Positions 42,579 through 51,183 are shown, numbered from the stretch's first letter. The stretch: 64,000 nucleotides of DNA from Actinomycetota bacterium (GCA_003139545.1 PLJC01000012.1:186001-250000), one strand, 5' to 3'. A program made the numbers and translations. Notes: generated from the sequence alone by a model not told the origin.

Positions 42579-43481
42579 ATGCTGCGGGGAGCATTGCTGA
42601 CGACGGTCCTGGCGCTCATGGTGCCGGGCGTCGCACAGGCCTACGGCTGGCCGGTGAAGCCGTTCGACCGCATGCACGCGATTCGCGGGACGCTCGACGA
42701 CCCGCGCTTCCACGTCGCCCCGAACCTGACGTGGAAGGGCTCGTTCCACTTCGGCGTGGACATCGCCGCGCCCGACGGCACCGCGGTCTACGCCGTCGAG
42801 CCCGGGCTCGTGGTTCGCGGCCCCGACTCGGTCGACCTCCGCCGGCCGAACCGGCGCGGGTTCGCCTACTGGCACATCCGTCCGGTGGTGAAGACGGGCA
42901 CGCACGTGCGCATGCACCAGCTCCTCGGGTACATCCTCCCGGGCTGGGGGCACGTCCACTTCGCCGAGACCGTCGCCGGGCGGTATCGCAACCCGCTGCG
43001 TCACGGTGCGCTCACGCCCTTCCGGGAGTTGAACACGCCCGTCGTGGACGCGATCTCCGTCGTCCGCATCGAGGACCACGCCCTGCAGGCCGAGGGGGCG
43101 GACGTCAGCGGGACGGTCGCGCTTATCGCCGACGCGTATGAGCTTCCCTCCATCGAGCCGGCACCGCCGTGGAACCGCGCGAGACTCGTGCCGAGCGTCG
43201 TCCGCTGGCGGCTCATCCCGGGGAACGGCGATCCGCCCTCGGCGTGGCACACGGTCGCCGACTTCCGCTACCGGCTCTGGCCCGCGTCGCTCTATGCGTC
43301 CGTCTACGCGCCGGGGACGTACCAGAACAAGGCGAACCGTCCCGGCGACTACCGCTTCTGGCTCACGCAGTCGCTCGACACGACGTCGCTCGCGAACGGC
43401 ACGTACTGGATCGACGTTCAGGCGGCGAACCTCGCCGGCGCATTCGGCGAGAACACGCTCGCGATCACCGTCGCCAACTAG
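42579..43481 (+). CDS. Secreted M23-like (LytM) peptidase domain protein
   Basis: A 300-residue exported protein: signal peptide to about residue 21 (ending AQA). The LytM metal residues can be placed at H57 and D61 (SFHFGVDIAAP) and H125-V-H127 (GWGHVHFAE), with H99 in YWHIRP as the usual catalytic histidine. The fold therefore looks complete, suggesting cell-wall peptide cleavage. A C-terminal sheet domain of about 150 residues follows. The ATG at 42579 directly begins the signal peptide; a longer start exists upstream. Nine bases later comes the operon of the selenoprotein. Confidence 0.82.
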   Translation: MLRGALLTTVLALMVPGVAQAYGWPVKPFDRMHAIRGTLDDPRFHVAPNLTWKGSFHFGVDIAAPDGTAVYAVEPGLVVRGPDSVDLRRPNRRGFAYWHIRPVVKTGTHVRMHQLLGYILPGWGHVHFAETVAGRYRNPLRHGALTPFRELNTPVVDAISVVRIEDHALQAEGADVSGTVALIADAYELPSIEPAPPWNRARLVPSVVRWRLIPGNGDPPSAWHTVADFRYRLWPASLYASVYAPGTYQNKANRPGDYRFWLTQSLDTTSLANGTYWIDVQAANLAGAFGENTLAITVAN

Positions 43482-43490
43482 GATCTCCTC

Positions 43491-43727
43491 GTGAGCGACG
43501 CGATCGACGAGCTGCGCGAGCTGGGTGCGACCGCGACCCCCGCGCCTGCCGCGATGGACGCCTACCTCGCCAAGGTGCACGAGCGCGCGTACACCGTCGT
43601 CGACCGCGACGTCGAGGAGATGAAGGAGGCGCGCGTCTCCGAGGATGAGATCTTCGAGCACACGATCGCCGCCGCAATGGCCGAGGGCCTGCGCCGTCTC
43701 GAGTGCGCCGAGGCGGTGATCCGGTGA
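43491..43727 (+). CDS. Small helical protein coupled to the selenoprotein
   Basis: A 78-residue acidic helical protein (DAIDELRELGATATPAPAAM, then MAEGLRRLECAEAVIR) with one cysteine near the C-terminus. The GTG start follows the M23 gene by 9 bases, and its TGA overlaps the GTG of the AhpD-like selenoprotein (GTGA). The tight coupling suggests it is a partner of the selenoprotein. I do not recognise the family. The lone cysteine could be a redox partner, which is only a guess. Confidence 0.65.
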   Translation: MSDAIDELRELGATATPAPAAMDAYLAKVHERAYTVVDRDVEEMKEARVSEDEIFEHTIAAAMAEGLRRLECAEAVIR

Positions 43728-44326
43728 GGCTCGCAGTCATCGACGGCGGGCACGCGCCCGACGAGGCCGCGATGCTCGCAATGATCCGCGAGCGCACCGG
43801 CAACGAGCCGCTCGGCGTCGTGAAGACGCTGCTCTACCGTCCCGAGCGGTTCGGGCGGCCGTTCTCCGACGCGCTCGACTGCGTCATGCGCGGCCCGTCC
43901 GAGTGGAGCGCCGGCGAGCGAGAGCTGTTCGCGGGCTTCACGTCGCTGCTCAATCAATGTCCCTTCTGAACGGGCTCCCACGGCGCGGTCGCGTCGTATG
44001 CGCTCGGTGAGGAAGTCTGGGAGGCGGTCGTCGCCGATTGGCGGACCGCGCCGCTCCGGCCCGAGCTTCGCGCCGCGCTCGCGTTCATCGAGAAGCTGAC
44101 GCTGCGCCCCGACGAGCTGACCGAGTCGGACGCGGAGGCGGCCTACGCCGCGGGCGTCTCCCGGCAGGCGCTGCTCGACGCGGCCACTGTCTGCTCGCTC
44201 TTCAGCATGATCGTCCGCCTCGCCGACTCGTTCGGCTGGGACGTCCCCGAGTGGGATCGCCTGCAGGCGCGCGCGCCGGCGATGCTCGAGGGCGGCTACG
44301 CCATCACGGCGATGCGACAGCGCTGA
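43724..44326 (+). CDS. AhpD-like (carboxymuconolactone decarboxylase fold) selenoprotein
   Basis: The frame runs from GTG 43724 to TGA 44324-44326 with one in-frame TGA at 43967-43969. Reading that codon as selenocysteine gives a 200-residue AhpD-like protein with a C79-P-F-Sec82 motif followed by TGSH (H86), exactly where family members carry CxxC...H. The text after the TGA continues the helical fold (AVASYALGEEVWEAVVADW ... VCSLFSMIVRLADSFGWDV). A SECIS-like hairpin follows the TGA. Members act as peroxidatic or disulfide-exchange enzymes. It overlaps the upstream small gene and ends 23 bases inside the convergent xylB. Automated annotation would split it in two. Confidence 0.88.
43980..43997 (+). 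promoter_or_regulatory. Predicted bacterial SECIS hairpin
   Basis: ACGGCGC (43980-43986), loop GGTC (43987-43990), GCGTCGT (43991-43997): seven pairs, six Watson-Crick or A-T and one G-T. It begins 10 bases after the UGA, and the loop guanines lie 18-19 bases from it, inside the range known for bacterial SECIS. The GGTC loop resembles the GGUC apical loop of E. coli fdhF. It is within the coding sequence, as bacterial SECIS elements are. SelB from 25269 would bind it. Confidence 0.7.
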
Positions 44327-45680
44327 GAGCCGGGTAGAGCTTCCGGAAGCGCGCGTAGCCGGCGTCGTAGTCCCACTCGGGCTCGATGCGGCGCCGGGTT
44401 CGCACGCAGCGTGCGACCGCGTCGTCCGCGTCGGCGAAGACACCAGCGCGCACGCCGGCGAGGAGCGCCGCGCCGAAGGCCGAGCCCTCCTCCGACTCGG
44501 TCAGCTCGAGTGGCAGGCCGAGCACCGACGCGACGATGCGGAGCCAGAGCTCGCTGCGCGCGCCGCCGCCCGAGATGCGGCCCGACTCCGGTCGTGCGCC
44601 CAGCTCGCGGAGCAGCTCGAGCGAATCGCGCAGGCCGAAGGCGACACCCTCGAGCATCGCGCGCCAGAGCGCGCCGCGGTTGTGTCGCGCCGAGAGCCCG
44701 GTGAATGCGCCGCGCGCGTCCGGATCGGGATGCGGCGTGCGCTCGCCGGCGAGGTAGGGGGCGAAGAGCAACCCTTCGGCGCCCGGCTCCCAGCCTTCAG
44801 CCTCGGCGTCCAGCTCGGCCAGTCCGGCGCCGAGCACGCCGCGCAGCCAGGCGGCCGACCCGGCCGCGCTGAGCATCACGCCCATCGCGTGCCACGTGTT
44901 CGGAACGGCGTGGCAGAAGACGTGCAGCCGTGCCTGCGGGTCATGCGTGTACGCCGGCAGTGCGGCGAAGACGACGCCCGACGTCCCGAGCACGACCGAC
45001 ACCGGTCCCGGCCGCGCGATCCCGACGCCGAGCGCCGCCGCGGCCTGGTCGCCTGCGCCCGCGATCTCGGTCGACTCGTGCGACTCGGGCAGCCACTCGA
45101 GCGGGATGTCGAGTGCGGCGCACACCTCCTCCGACCACGCGCGCCGGCGGACGTCGAACAGCACCGTGCCGGAGGCGTCGGCGGCGTCGATCGCGAGCTC
45201 GCCGGTGAGCCGGTACCGCACGTAGTCCTTCGGGAGCAGGATGTGCCGGATCCGCGCGTACAGCTCGGGCTCGTGGCGCCGGAGCCAGAGGAGCTTCGGC
45301 GCGGTGAACCCCGTCAGCGCGCGGTTGCCGGTCAGCTCGATGAGCCGCGCGAGGCCGACGCGCTCCTCGATCTCGGCCGCCTCGACGGCGGTGCGCTGGT
45401 CGTTCCAGAGGATCGCCGGCCGCAGCACGCTCCCGTCGGCGCCGAGGACGACGAGGCCGTGCATCTGCCCCGAGAAGCCGATCGGCCCCTCGGGCAGACG
45501 CGCAAGACAGTCCTCGGCGCCGCGCCACCAGTCCTCCGGCTCCTGCTCCGACCAGCCGGGATGCGGACGCGAGAGCGGATAGTCCGCCGTCGCGGTCGCG
45601 AGCACGCGTCCGTCCGCATCGATGGCGACGCCCTTGACGCCGGAGGTGCCGACATCGAGGCCTACGAGAGCGTCAGGCAC
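44304..45680 (-). CDS. xylB: Xylulokinase
   Basis: A 458-residue FGGY carbohydrate kinase that phosphorylates D-xylulose. The first phosphate loop is LVGLDVGTSGVKGVAID, GFSGQMHGLVVLG is the xylulokinase-type substrate loop, and ISGGGARSELWLRIVASVL is the second FGGY signature. The start overlaps xylose isomerase by 8 bases (shared transcript). The 3' end overlaps the selenoprotein gene by 23 bases on the opposite strand. It completes entry of xylose into the pentose phosphate pathway. Confidence 0.94.
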   Translation of the reverse strand: MPDALVGLDVGTSGVKGVAIDADGRVLATATADYPLSRPHPGWSEQEPEDWWRGAEDCLARLPEGPIGFSGQMHGLVVLGADGSVLRPAILWNDQRTAVEAAEIEERVGLARLIELTGNRALTGFTAPKLLWLRRHEPELYARIRHILLPKDYVRYRLTGELAIDAADASGTVLFDVRRRAWSEEVCAALDIPLEWLPESHESTEIAGAGDQAAAALGVGIARPGPVSVVLGTSGVVFAALPAYTHDPQARLHVFCHAVPNTWHAMGVMLSAAGSAAWLRGVLGAGLAELDAEAEGWEPGAEGLLFAPYLAGERTPHPDPDARGAFTGLSARHNRGALWRAMLEGVAFGLRDSLELLRELGARPESGRISGGGARSELWLRIVASVLGLPLELTESEEGSAFGAALLAGVRAGVFADADDAVARCVRTRRRIEPEWDYDAGYARFRKLYPALSAVASP

Positions 45681-46671
45681 CGAGTGCGGCGTAGACGAGC
45701 TCGTACGCGCGCACCGCGTCTTTTTCGTGCTGTGCCGCCCGCAGCTCGGCCCCGTCGACCTTCGCGGCGATGCCGTCGATGAAGTTCCACTGCAGGACGG
45801 AGCGTTTCACGGCGCCGACGGCGTCCTCGGTGTACGGGTACAGGTCGAAGCCAAGCCGTTCGCCGTTGTCGCCGTAGCCGGCGCGGCGCAGCTCGATCGC
45901 GAGCTCGAGCGTCTCCATGAACGCGGTCGCGCCGACCATGTTGTCATCGTCGAAGGTGCCCCAGCCGGAGTTCGCGTGCTGGTGCCCGAGCAGGCCGTCG
46001 GCAGCGAGCAGGGCCGCGTACTCGGCCAGGTTCTCGCCGTTCATGATCAGGTGCTGCCAGTCCATGTTGACGAGCACGTTGTCGATCCCGCGCGTGCGCA
46101 GCGTGTGGATCACGTGCAGCGTCATGCCGATGTTGCGCATGAGGATCTTCATCGCCGGCTCGGAGTTCTTGTGCTCGAGGAAGACCGTGACGCCCTTGCC
46201 GTTCGCGTACGCGGCCGACTCGCCGACGCCGTCGATGAAGCGCACCCACGATTCCTTGTACGGCGTCTGGAATGGGTAGTTGTACCCCTCGATCCCGGGC
46301 CAGATGATCATGTGCGCGCCGACCTCCGCCGCGAGGTCGATCGCCTCCCGCGTCAACCTGAGCGCATCCGCGCGCAGCGCGTCGTCGGGGGAGCAGAACG
46401 CGCCTTTGCCGAAGCGCGGGTCGAGGTGCAGCCCGCTCGCGACGCAATAGATCCCGTGCCCGTCGAGAGCGTCGCGGACCTCGTCCAGGTTCGCGGGCGA
46501 GAGCTCCTGCGGATAGTGGAACTCGTAGTCGTCCATCAGGTCGCCCAGTCCCTCGACCGCGGTGCGCACCTTCGTCGCGGTCGGGATCCCCGCCAGCTCC
46601 GGCTTGTAGCCGCCCGGGTTGAAGCGGGTGGCCATACCGCCGAAGGCCCAGATGCCGAGACTCGTCTTCAC
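45673..46671 (-). CDS. Xylose isomerase-like TIM-barrel sugar isomerase
   Basis: A 332-residue AP-endonuclease-2-like TIM barrel, shorter than classical 390-440 residue XylA. Metal-site stretches include TVFLEHKNSEPAMK, VNMDWQHLIMNGE and LGHQHANSGWGTFDDD. The adjacent xylulokinase and the xylose-type importer make D-xylose to D-xylulose the likely reaction. The start lies only 17 bases from the divergent GntR gene, so the regulator probably sits over both promoters. Confidence 0.88.
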   Translation of the reverse strand: MKTSLGIWAFGGMATRFNPGGYKPELAGIPTATKVRTAVEGLGDLMDDYEFHYPQELSPANLDEVRDALDGHGIYCVASGLHLDPRFGKGAFCSPDDALRADALRLTREAIDLAAEVGAHMIIWPGIEGYNYPFQTPYKESWVRFIDGVGESAAYANGKGVTVFLEHKNSEPAMKILMRNIGMTLHVIHTLRTRGIDNVLVNMDWQHLIMNGENLAEYAALLAADGLLGHQHANSGWGTFDDDNMVGATAFMETLELAIELRRAGYGDNGERLGFDLYPYTEDAVGAVKRSVLQWNFIDGIAAKVDGAELRAAQHEKDAVRAYELVYAALGA

Positions 46672-46688
46672 GACGCGAGCGTACTACG

Positions 46689-47090
46689 ATGTTGCACGTG
46701 ATCGAGTTCCACCTCGACCCGCGCTCGGGAGTTGCGACGTATCTCCAGATCGTGCAACAGGTGAAGGAGGCGCTCCGCCTCGGCACGATCGACGTCGGCG
46801 ACCAGCTGCCGACGGTGCGCGAGGTCGTCGCCGATCTCGCCATCAACCCGAACACCGTCGCGAAGGCGTACCGCGATCTCGAGCGCGAGGGCCTCGTCGT
46901 CGCGCGCCAGGGACGCGGCACCTTCGTCGCGAGCACGCTCGCGCCGGCGTCGCTCCGGCACCACGACGAGCTCAGGGCGACGCTCGAGCTCTGGCTCGAG
47001 TCGGCGGCAACTGCCGGGCTCGACGAGGAGAGCATTCGCGCGCTCATCTCCGCAACGCTCCGGGAGTCTCTGGCGCGTCGCGTGGCATGA
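46689..47090 (+). CDS. GntR-family regulator, YtrA subtype
   Basis: A 133-residue repressor: an N-terminal winged helix (YLQIVQQVKEALRLGTIDVG, LPTVREVVADLAINPNTVAK, GRGTFVAST) and only a short C-terminal helical tail, the YtrA layout. This subtype usually controls adjacent ABC transporter genes. Here it is followed by an ATPase (ATGA overlap) and a permease. The effector is unknown. The ATG is used; GTG 46698 is possible. Confidence 0.92.
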   Translation: MLHVIEFHLDPRSGVATYLQIVQQVKEALRLGTIDVGDQLPTVREVVADLAINPNTVAKAYRDLEREGLVVARQGRGTFVASTLAPASLRHHDELRATLELWLESAATAGLDEESIRALISATLRESLARRVA

Positions 47091-47986
47091 GCCCGTCGCC
47101 GCTCGTCGCGCACGGCCTGGGCAAGCGCTTCCGTCGCGAGTGGGGCCTGCGCGGGCTGACGCTCGAGATTCCGCAGGGTGCGATCGTCGGGCTTGCGGGG
47201 CCGAACGGGGCCGGCAAGTCGACGCTGCTCGCGCTCGCGACCGGCTTGCTGGCGCCGACGGAAGGCGCGATCTCGGTCCTCGGCCGCGACCCGCTGCGCG
47301 ACCCGGGCGTCCTTTCCGAGATCGGATACGTCCCGCAGGGGTCGCCGCTCTACCGCTCGTTCAGCGTCGCCGACACGATCGAGTACGCGCGCCGCACGAA
47401 CCCGCTCTGGGACGACGAGGTCGCGACCGAGCTGCTCACCCGCATCGACTCGAAGACGAAGGTCGGTGCGTTGTCGGAAGGCGAGCGCGCGCGACTCGCG
47501 CTCGTGCTCGTGCTCGGCAAGCGCCCGCAGCTCGTCCTGCTGGACGAGCCGTTCGCGAGCCTCGACCCGCTCGCCGGCCGTGAGCTTCTGCAGCTGCTGA
47601 TGGACGGCGTCGCGGAGACGTCGGCCACCGTCGTTGTCGCGTCGCACGTCGTCGCCGACATCGAGCGCGTCTGCGACCACATCGTCCTGCTCGCCGGTGG
47701 TGGCGTCTGCCTCGAGGGCAACGTCGAGCAGCTGCTCGAATCCCACCGGCTGCTGACCGGTCCGCGCCGTCCGCTCGGCGCGGTCCGCGGCGTGCGCGAG
47801 GTCGTCCGCGAGCGCCACAGCGGCCGGCAGCTGACGCTGCTCACCGTCGTCGACGGCCCGATCGTCGACCCGTCGTGGACGGTCGAGCCCGTCAGCCTCG
47901 AGGAGCTGCTGCTCGCCTACATGGCGCCCGAGCGCCTGCCTGCCCCGCGCACGCCCGAGAAGGTCCCGCTCCGATGGCATGGGTGA
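47087..47986 (+). CDS. ABC transporter ATP-binding protein (YtrB/EcsA-like)
   Basis: A 299-residue ABC ATPase. Walker A is GLAGPNGAGKSTLL, the signature is VGALSEGERARLAL (an LSxGE variant), Walker B is QLVLLDEPFASLDP, and the switch is VVVASHVVADIE. About 60 residues of extra C-terminal domain follow. The GntR gene overlaps it upstream (ATGA) and the permease overlaps it by 13 bases downstream, so it is the energy subunit of an ABC-2 type exporter. Confidence 0.93.
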   Translation: MSPSPLVAHGLGKRFRREWGLRGLTLEIPQGAIVGLAGPNGAGKSTLLALATGLLAPTEGAISVLGRDPLRDPGVLSEIGYVPQGSPLYRSFSVADTIEYARRTNPLWDDEVATELLTRIDSKTKVGALSEGERARLALVLVLGKRPQLVLLDEPFASLDPLAGRELLQLLMDGVAETSATVVVASHVVADIERVCDHIVLLAGGGVCLEGNVEQLLESHRLLTGPRRPLGAVRGVREVVRERHSGRQLTLLTVVDGPIVDPSWTVEPVSLEELLLAYMAPERLPAPRTPEKVPLRWHG

Positions 47987-48921
47987 CGTGGCGGCAGCAC
48001 CGGTCGCAGCTCGTTGCTACCGCCGGCCTGCTGCTCGCGCTCGCCGCCGCCGCGTTCGGCACGCGCCTGCCGATCCATGCGGCGTTCCACCGCGACTCGC
48101 TCTCAGCCTGCCTGCCGCCGGCCGCGCGGAGCGGGTGCGACATCATCGTCCCGCACTTCGAGGCTGAGTTCGCCGGCTGGGTCACGGCCGCACGCGTGCT
48201 CGCGGTGCTCCCGGTCCTCGCGGGGTTGTTCGTCGGCGCGCCACTTCTTGCCCGCGAGCTCGAGCAGGGCACGTACCGGTTCGCGTGGACGCAGGGGGTC
48301 ACGCGCCGCCGCTGGCTCCTCTCGAAGACCGCGCTTCTAGCGGCCGCGATGCTGCTCGCGGGTGCCGCCGCAAGCGCGGTCGTCATGTGGTGGCGCGGCC
48401 CCTTCGACACGCTCGAGGGCCGGATCGGGCCGAGCAGCTTCGACGTCGAGGGGCTCGTCGTGCCCGCGTATGCACTCTACGCGCTCGCGCTCGGCGTGCT
48501 CGCCGGCCTCGTCTTCCGCCGCACCGTCGCTGCGATGACCTCGACCCTCGTCGCGTTCGCCGCCACCCGGTTCCTCGTCCTCGAATTCGTCCGTCCGCAC
48601 TTCCTCACGCCGTTGCACCGGGTCGTGCTCGCAACCGACACCGGCCTGCAGCCGGGCGACTGGGTGCTCAGCAACACGCTCGTCGACGGCGGCGGCCGCC
48701 AGATTTCGGCCGCGCGCGAGGATCTCGCCGTCCTGCATGCGACGCAGGCCGGGATCGACCCGCACACGTACATCCTCACGCTCGGCTGGAAGCGCTTGAT
48801 CTCGTATCAGCCGGCCGGCCGGTTCTGGACGTTCCAGCTGATCGAGGCCGGCCTCTTCGTCGGGCTCGCCGCGCTCATCGTCCTCGTCGCGGTCTGGCTC
48901 GTCCGGCGGACGCCCACGTGA
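47974..48921 (+). CDS. ABC-2 type transporter permease
   Basis: A 315-residue membrane protein: a helix at residues 14-34, a long external loop, then about five helices, ending with LVGLAALIVLVAVWLV-like FVGLAALIVLVAVWLVRR. The LLARELEQGTYRFAWTQGVTR stretch before the second helix is typical of ABC-2 permeases that sit next to YtrA-type ATPases. Overlaps on both sides (13 bases with the ATPase, GTGA with the substrate-binding gene) show a tight operon. Confidence 0.85.
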   Translation: MAWVTWRQHRSQLVATAGLLLALAAAAFGTRLPIHAAFHRDSLSACLPPAARSGCDIIVPHFEAEFAGWVTAARVLAVLPVLAGLFVGAPLLARELEQGTYRFAWTQGVTRRRWLLSKTALLAAAMLLAGAAASAVVMWWRGPFDTLEGRIGPSSFDVEGLVVPAYALYALALGVLAGLVFRRTVAAMTSTLVAFAATRFLVLEFVRPHFLTPLHRVVLATDTGLQPGDWVLSNTLVDGGGRQISAAREDLAVLHATQAGIDPHTYILTLGWKRLISYQPAGRFWTFQLIEAGLFVGLAALIVLVAVWLVRRTPT

Positions 48922-49943
48922 CGGAGCCGCTCGACCGTGCCGCGCTGCTGCGGCTCGCCGCCGGTGCGGCCGTCGTCGGCGCCATCCCGGACGGCGTCCG
49001 GAAGGCGCTCACCGTCGACTTTCCGCAGCCGCACCCGAAGTGGCGCTTCGTGTTCGTCAATCACGCGCTCACGAATCCCTTCTTCGTTCCTACGAAAGAC
49101 GGCAGCTACGACGCCGCTGCGCTGCTCGGAACGAGCGTCGAGTGGACGGGCTCGACGAGCAGCGACGTCGGCGAGATGGTCAAGGCGATGCGCCACGCGG
49201 TCGCAACGCAGGCGGACGGCATCGCCGTTTCGATCGTCGACCCGCAGGCCTTCAACGGGCCGACGGCGCTCGCGCTCGCTCGCGGCATCCCGGTCGTCTC
49301 GTACAACGCGGACGGCGGAAAGGGGAACACTCGCCTGGCGTACTACGGGCAGGACAACTACCAGTCCGGCCTCGAGCTCGGCGCGAGGCTCGTCAGGCTG
49401 GTCGACCGTGGCGACGTCTATCTGTTCATCGCGACGCCGCGGCAGCAGAACATCCAGCCGCGGATCGACGGCGCCCTCGACGCCATCCGCGACTCCGGCA
49501 GCCCGATCACGGCGCACGTCGTCGCCAGCGGCGTCGACGTCGGCCGAGAGCTCACGAAGATCGAGGCGACATACAAGGCGAACCGCGGCCTGCGCGGGCT
49601 GTTCGCGGTGGATGCCGGCTCGACCGCGGGAGTGGCCGCGGTGATGCGGAAGCACGGGCTGCACGAGCGCGGCGTGAAGGCCGGCGGCTACGACCTCCTG
49701 CCGGCCACGCTGCGGGCCATCCACGACCGCGAGCTCGACTTCACGATCGACCAACAGCCGTATTTGCAGGGCTTCCTGCCGGTGCTCCAGCTCTTCCTCT
49801 ATCGCTACAGCACCGGCCTCGTCGCCCCGGCGGACACGAACACGGGCCTCCACTTCGTCACCCACGCAAATGTCTCGCGCTACCTGACGACGAAGAGCCG
49901 CTTCGAAGGCAGCTCGAGCCGTGAGCAGTACCCGGTCGGCTGA
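48918..49943 (+). CDS. Sugar-binding protein of the periplasmic binding protein family
   Basis: A 341-residue type I periplasmic-binding-like protein: FVFVNHALTNPFFVPTKDG, ADGIAVSIVDPQ, IPVVSYNADGG, then AGGYDLLPATLRAIHDREL and TIDQQPYLQGFLPV, as in ribose/xylose binders. The N-terminal hydrophobic region (ALLRLAAGAAVVGAIP) is short and could be a weak Tat- or lipoprotein-like signal. GTG overlaps the permease stop (GTGA). It may supply sugar to the XylGH importer downstream or sense sugar for the GntR operon; which is unclear. Confidence 0.85.
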   Translation: MTEPLDRAALLRLAAGAAVVGAIPDGVRKALTVDFPQPHPKWRFVFVNHALTNPFFVPTKDGSYDAAALLGTSVEWTGSTSSDVGEMVKAMRHAVATQADGIAVSIVDPQAFNGPTALALARGIPVVSYNADGGKGNTRLAYYGQDNYQSGLELGARLVRLVDRGDVYLFIATPRQQNIQPRIDGALDAIRDSGSPITAHVVASGVDVGRELTKIEATYKANRGLRGLFAVDAGSTAGVAAVMRKHGLHERGVKAGGYDLLPATLRAIHDRELDFTIDQQPYLQGFLPVLQLFLYRYSTGLVAPADTNTGLHFVTHANVSRYLTTKSRFEGSSSREQYPVG

Positions 49944-49951
49944 CGACCGGG
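49931..49951 (+). terminator. Hairpin at the end of the sugar-binding gene
   Basis: CCCGGTCG and CGACCGGG form a perfect 8-bp stem around GCTGA, which contains the gene's TGA stop. It lies just before the xylF promoter, so it may end the GntR operon transcript. There is no T-run. Confidence 0.4.
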
Positions 49952-49956
49952 TTGGC

Positions 49957-49984
49957 TTGAACTATTCCCCTATGAGAGTAGTAT
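49957..49984 (+). promoter_or_regulatory. Predicted promoter of the xylF operon
   Basis: TTGAAC, 16 bases, TAGTAT: a good sigma-A-like pair in the 164-base gap before xylF. The spacing is one base short of ideal. The remaining part of the gap (49985-50107) is leader and holds AGAGGAGG 9 bases before the GTG start. I see no sure catabolite or XylR operator. Confidence 0.6.
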
Positions 49985-50107
49985 TGGCGCGCTCCGGCGG
50001 GACGAAGACGACGACGGGTGGTGGGACTGGAAATTGCCTGGGAATGCGACGGAGCCGTGCATCCAGGAACGCTCTCGAAAGTGCAATCGCAAGAGGAGGC
50101 ATCAAGG

Positions 50108-51175
50108 GTGAAGAAGCTTGTTCTCAGGGCGGGATTGGTCGCTGTGCTGTGCGCAGGGATCGCGACCGTCCTCGTGTCGGCCGCAACCGCGAAGCCGACG
50201 AAGAGTTACCAGGTCTGCGTTCTCCTCCCGGACACGAAGTCGTCCGTGCGGTGGGTGCAGTTCGACGCGCCCGACATCGCGAAGGCGCTGAAGGCTGCCG
50301 GCGTGACCTACTCGATCAACAACGCCCTCAACGACCCGCTGAAGCAGAAGGCGCAGGCACAGGCGTGCCTGGCGGCCGGCGCGACGGTGGTCATCGAGAC
50401 GGCGCTCGACAACGGCTCTGCCGCGTCGATCGAGAAGCTCTTCACGTCGAAGGGCGGACACGCGATCGACTACGACCGCCAGGTCACCGGTGGTAGCGCG
50501 TCGGTCTACGTCACGTTCGACGGCGTGGCGGTCGGGGCGGCTCAGGCCAACGGTGTCATCGCCGGCATGAAGGCGAAAGGCACCTACAGCAAGAGCGCGA
50601 CCGTCGCCGAGCTGTGGGGCGGCCAGACGGACCAGAATGCGTTCTGGTTCAAGAGCGGCAACGACAAGGTGCTCAACCCGCTCTTCAAGAGCGGTGCGTT
50701 GAAGAAGGGCCCGCAGCAGTTCGTGCCCGACTGGGATGCGACCAACGCGGCGACCATCTTCAACCAGATGCTCGTCAAGACGAGCAACAACATCCAGGGG
50801 ATCATTGCGGCGAACGACAACATCGCCGGCGCCGTGGTCGCTGACCTGAAGGCGAAGCACCTCAAGCCGATCCCGCTGAGCGGCCAGGACACGACCGCCC
50901 AGGGCGTCCAGAACATCATCTCCGGCTGGCAGTCGGGCACGGTCTACAAGTTCGTGCCGGACGAGGCGAACGCCGCCGCTGCTTCAGCGGTCGCGCTCAT
51001 CAAGGGCCAGACGCCGAAGACGAACGGGTTCCGCCTGAACGGTAAGAAGAAGGAGCCGACGCTCGCTCTTCCCGTCAAGTGGATCACGAAGTCGAACTAC
51101 AAGCAGCTGTTCACGCAGGGCTGGCTCAAGAAGAGCGAGGTCTGCATCGGCGCGTACGCGCAGTACTGCAAGTAG
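50108..51175 (+). CDS. xylF: D-xylose-type ABC transporter substrate-binding protein
   Basis: A 355-residue exported sugar-binding protein. The N-terminus is KKLVLRAGLVAVLCAGIATV, a signal peptide. The XylF-like features are VCVLLPDTKSSVRWVQFDAPD, NNALNDPLKQKAQAQACLA, DYDRQVTGGSASVYVTFDG and IAANDNIAGAVVADLKAK. It feeds XylG/XylH. A perfect 15-bp hairpin follows the gene and should protect its mRNA, giving more binding protein than ATPase/permease, as is common. Confidence 0.93.
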   Translation: MKKLVLRAGLVAVLCAGIATVLVSAATAKPTKSYQVCVLLPDTKSSVRWVQFDAPDIAKALKAAGVTYSINNALNDPLKQKAQAQACLAAGATVVIETALDNGSAASIEKLFTSKGGHAIDYDRQVTGGSASVYVTFDGVAVGAAQANGVIAGMKAKGTYSKSATVAELWGGQTDQNAFWFKSGNDKVLNPLFKSGALKKGPQQFVPDWDATNAATIFNQMLVKTSNNIQGIIAANDNIAGAVVADLKAKHLKPIPLSGQDTTAQGVQNIISGWQSGTVYKFVPDEANAAAASAVALIKGQTPKTNGFRLNGKKKEPTLALPVKWITKSNYKQLFTQGWLKKSEVCIGAYAQYCK

Positions 51176-51183
51176 GAAGTCCC

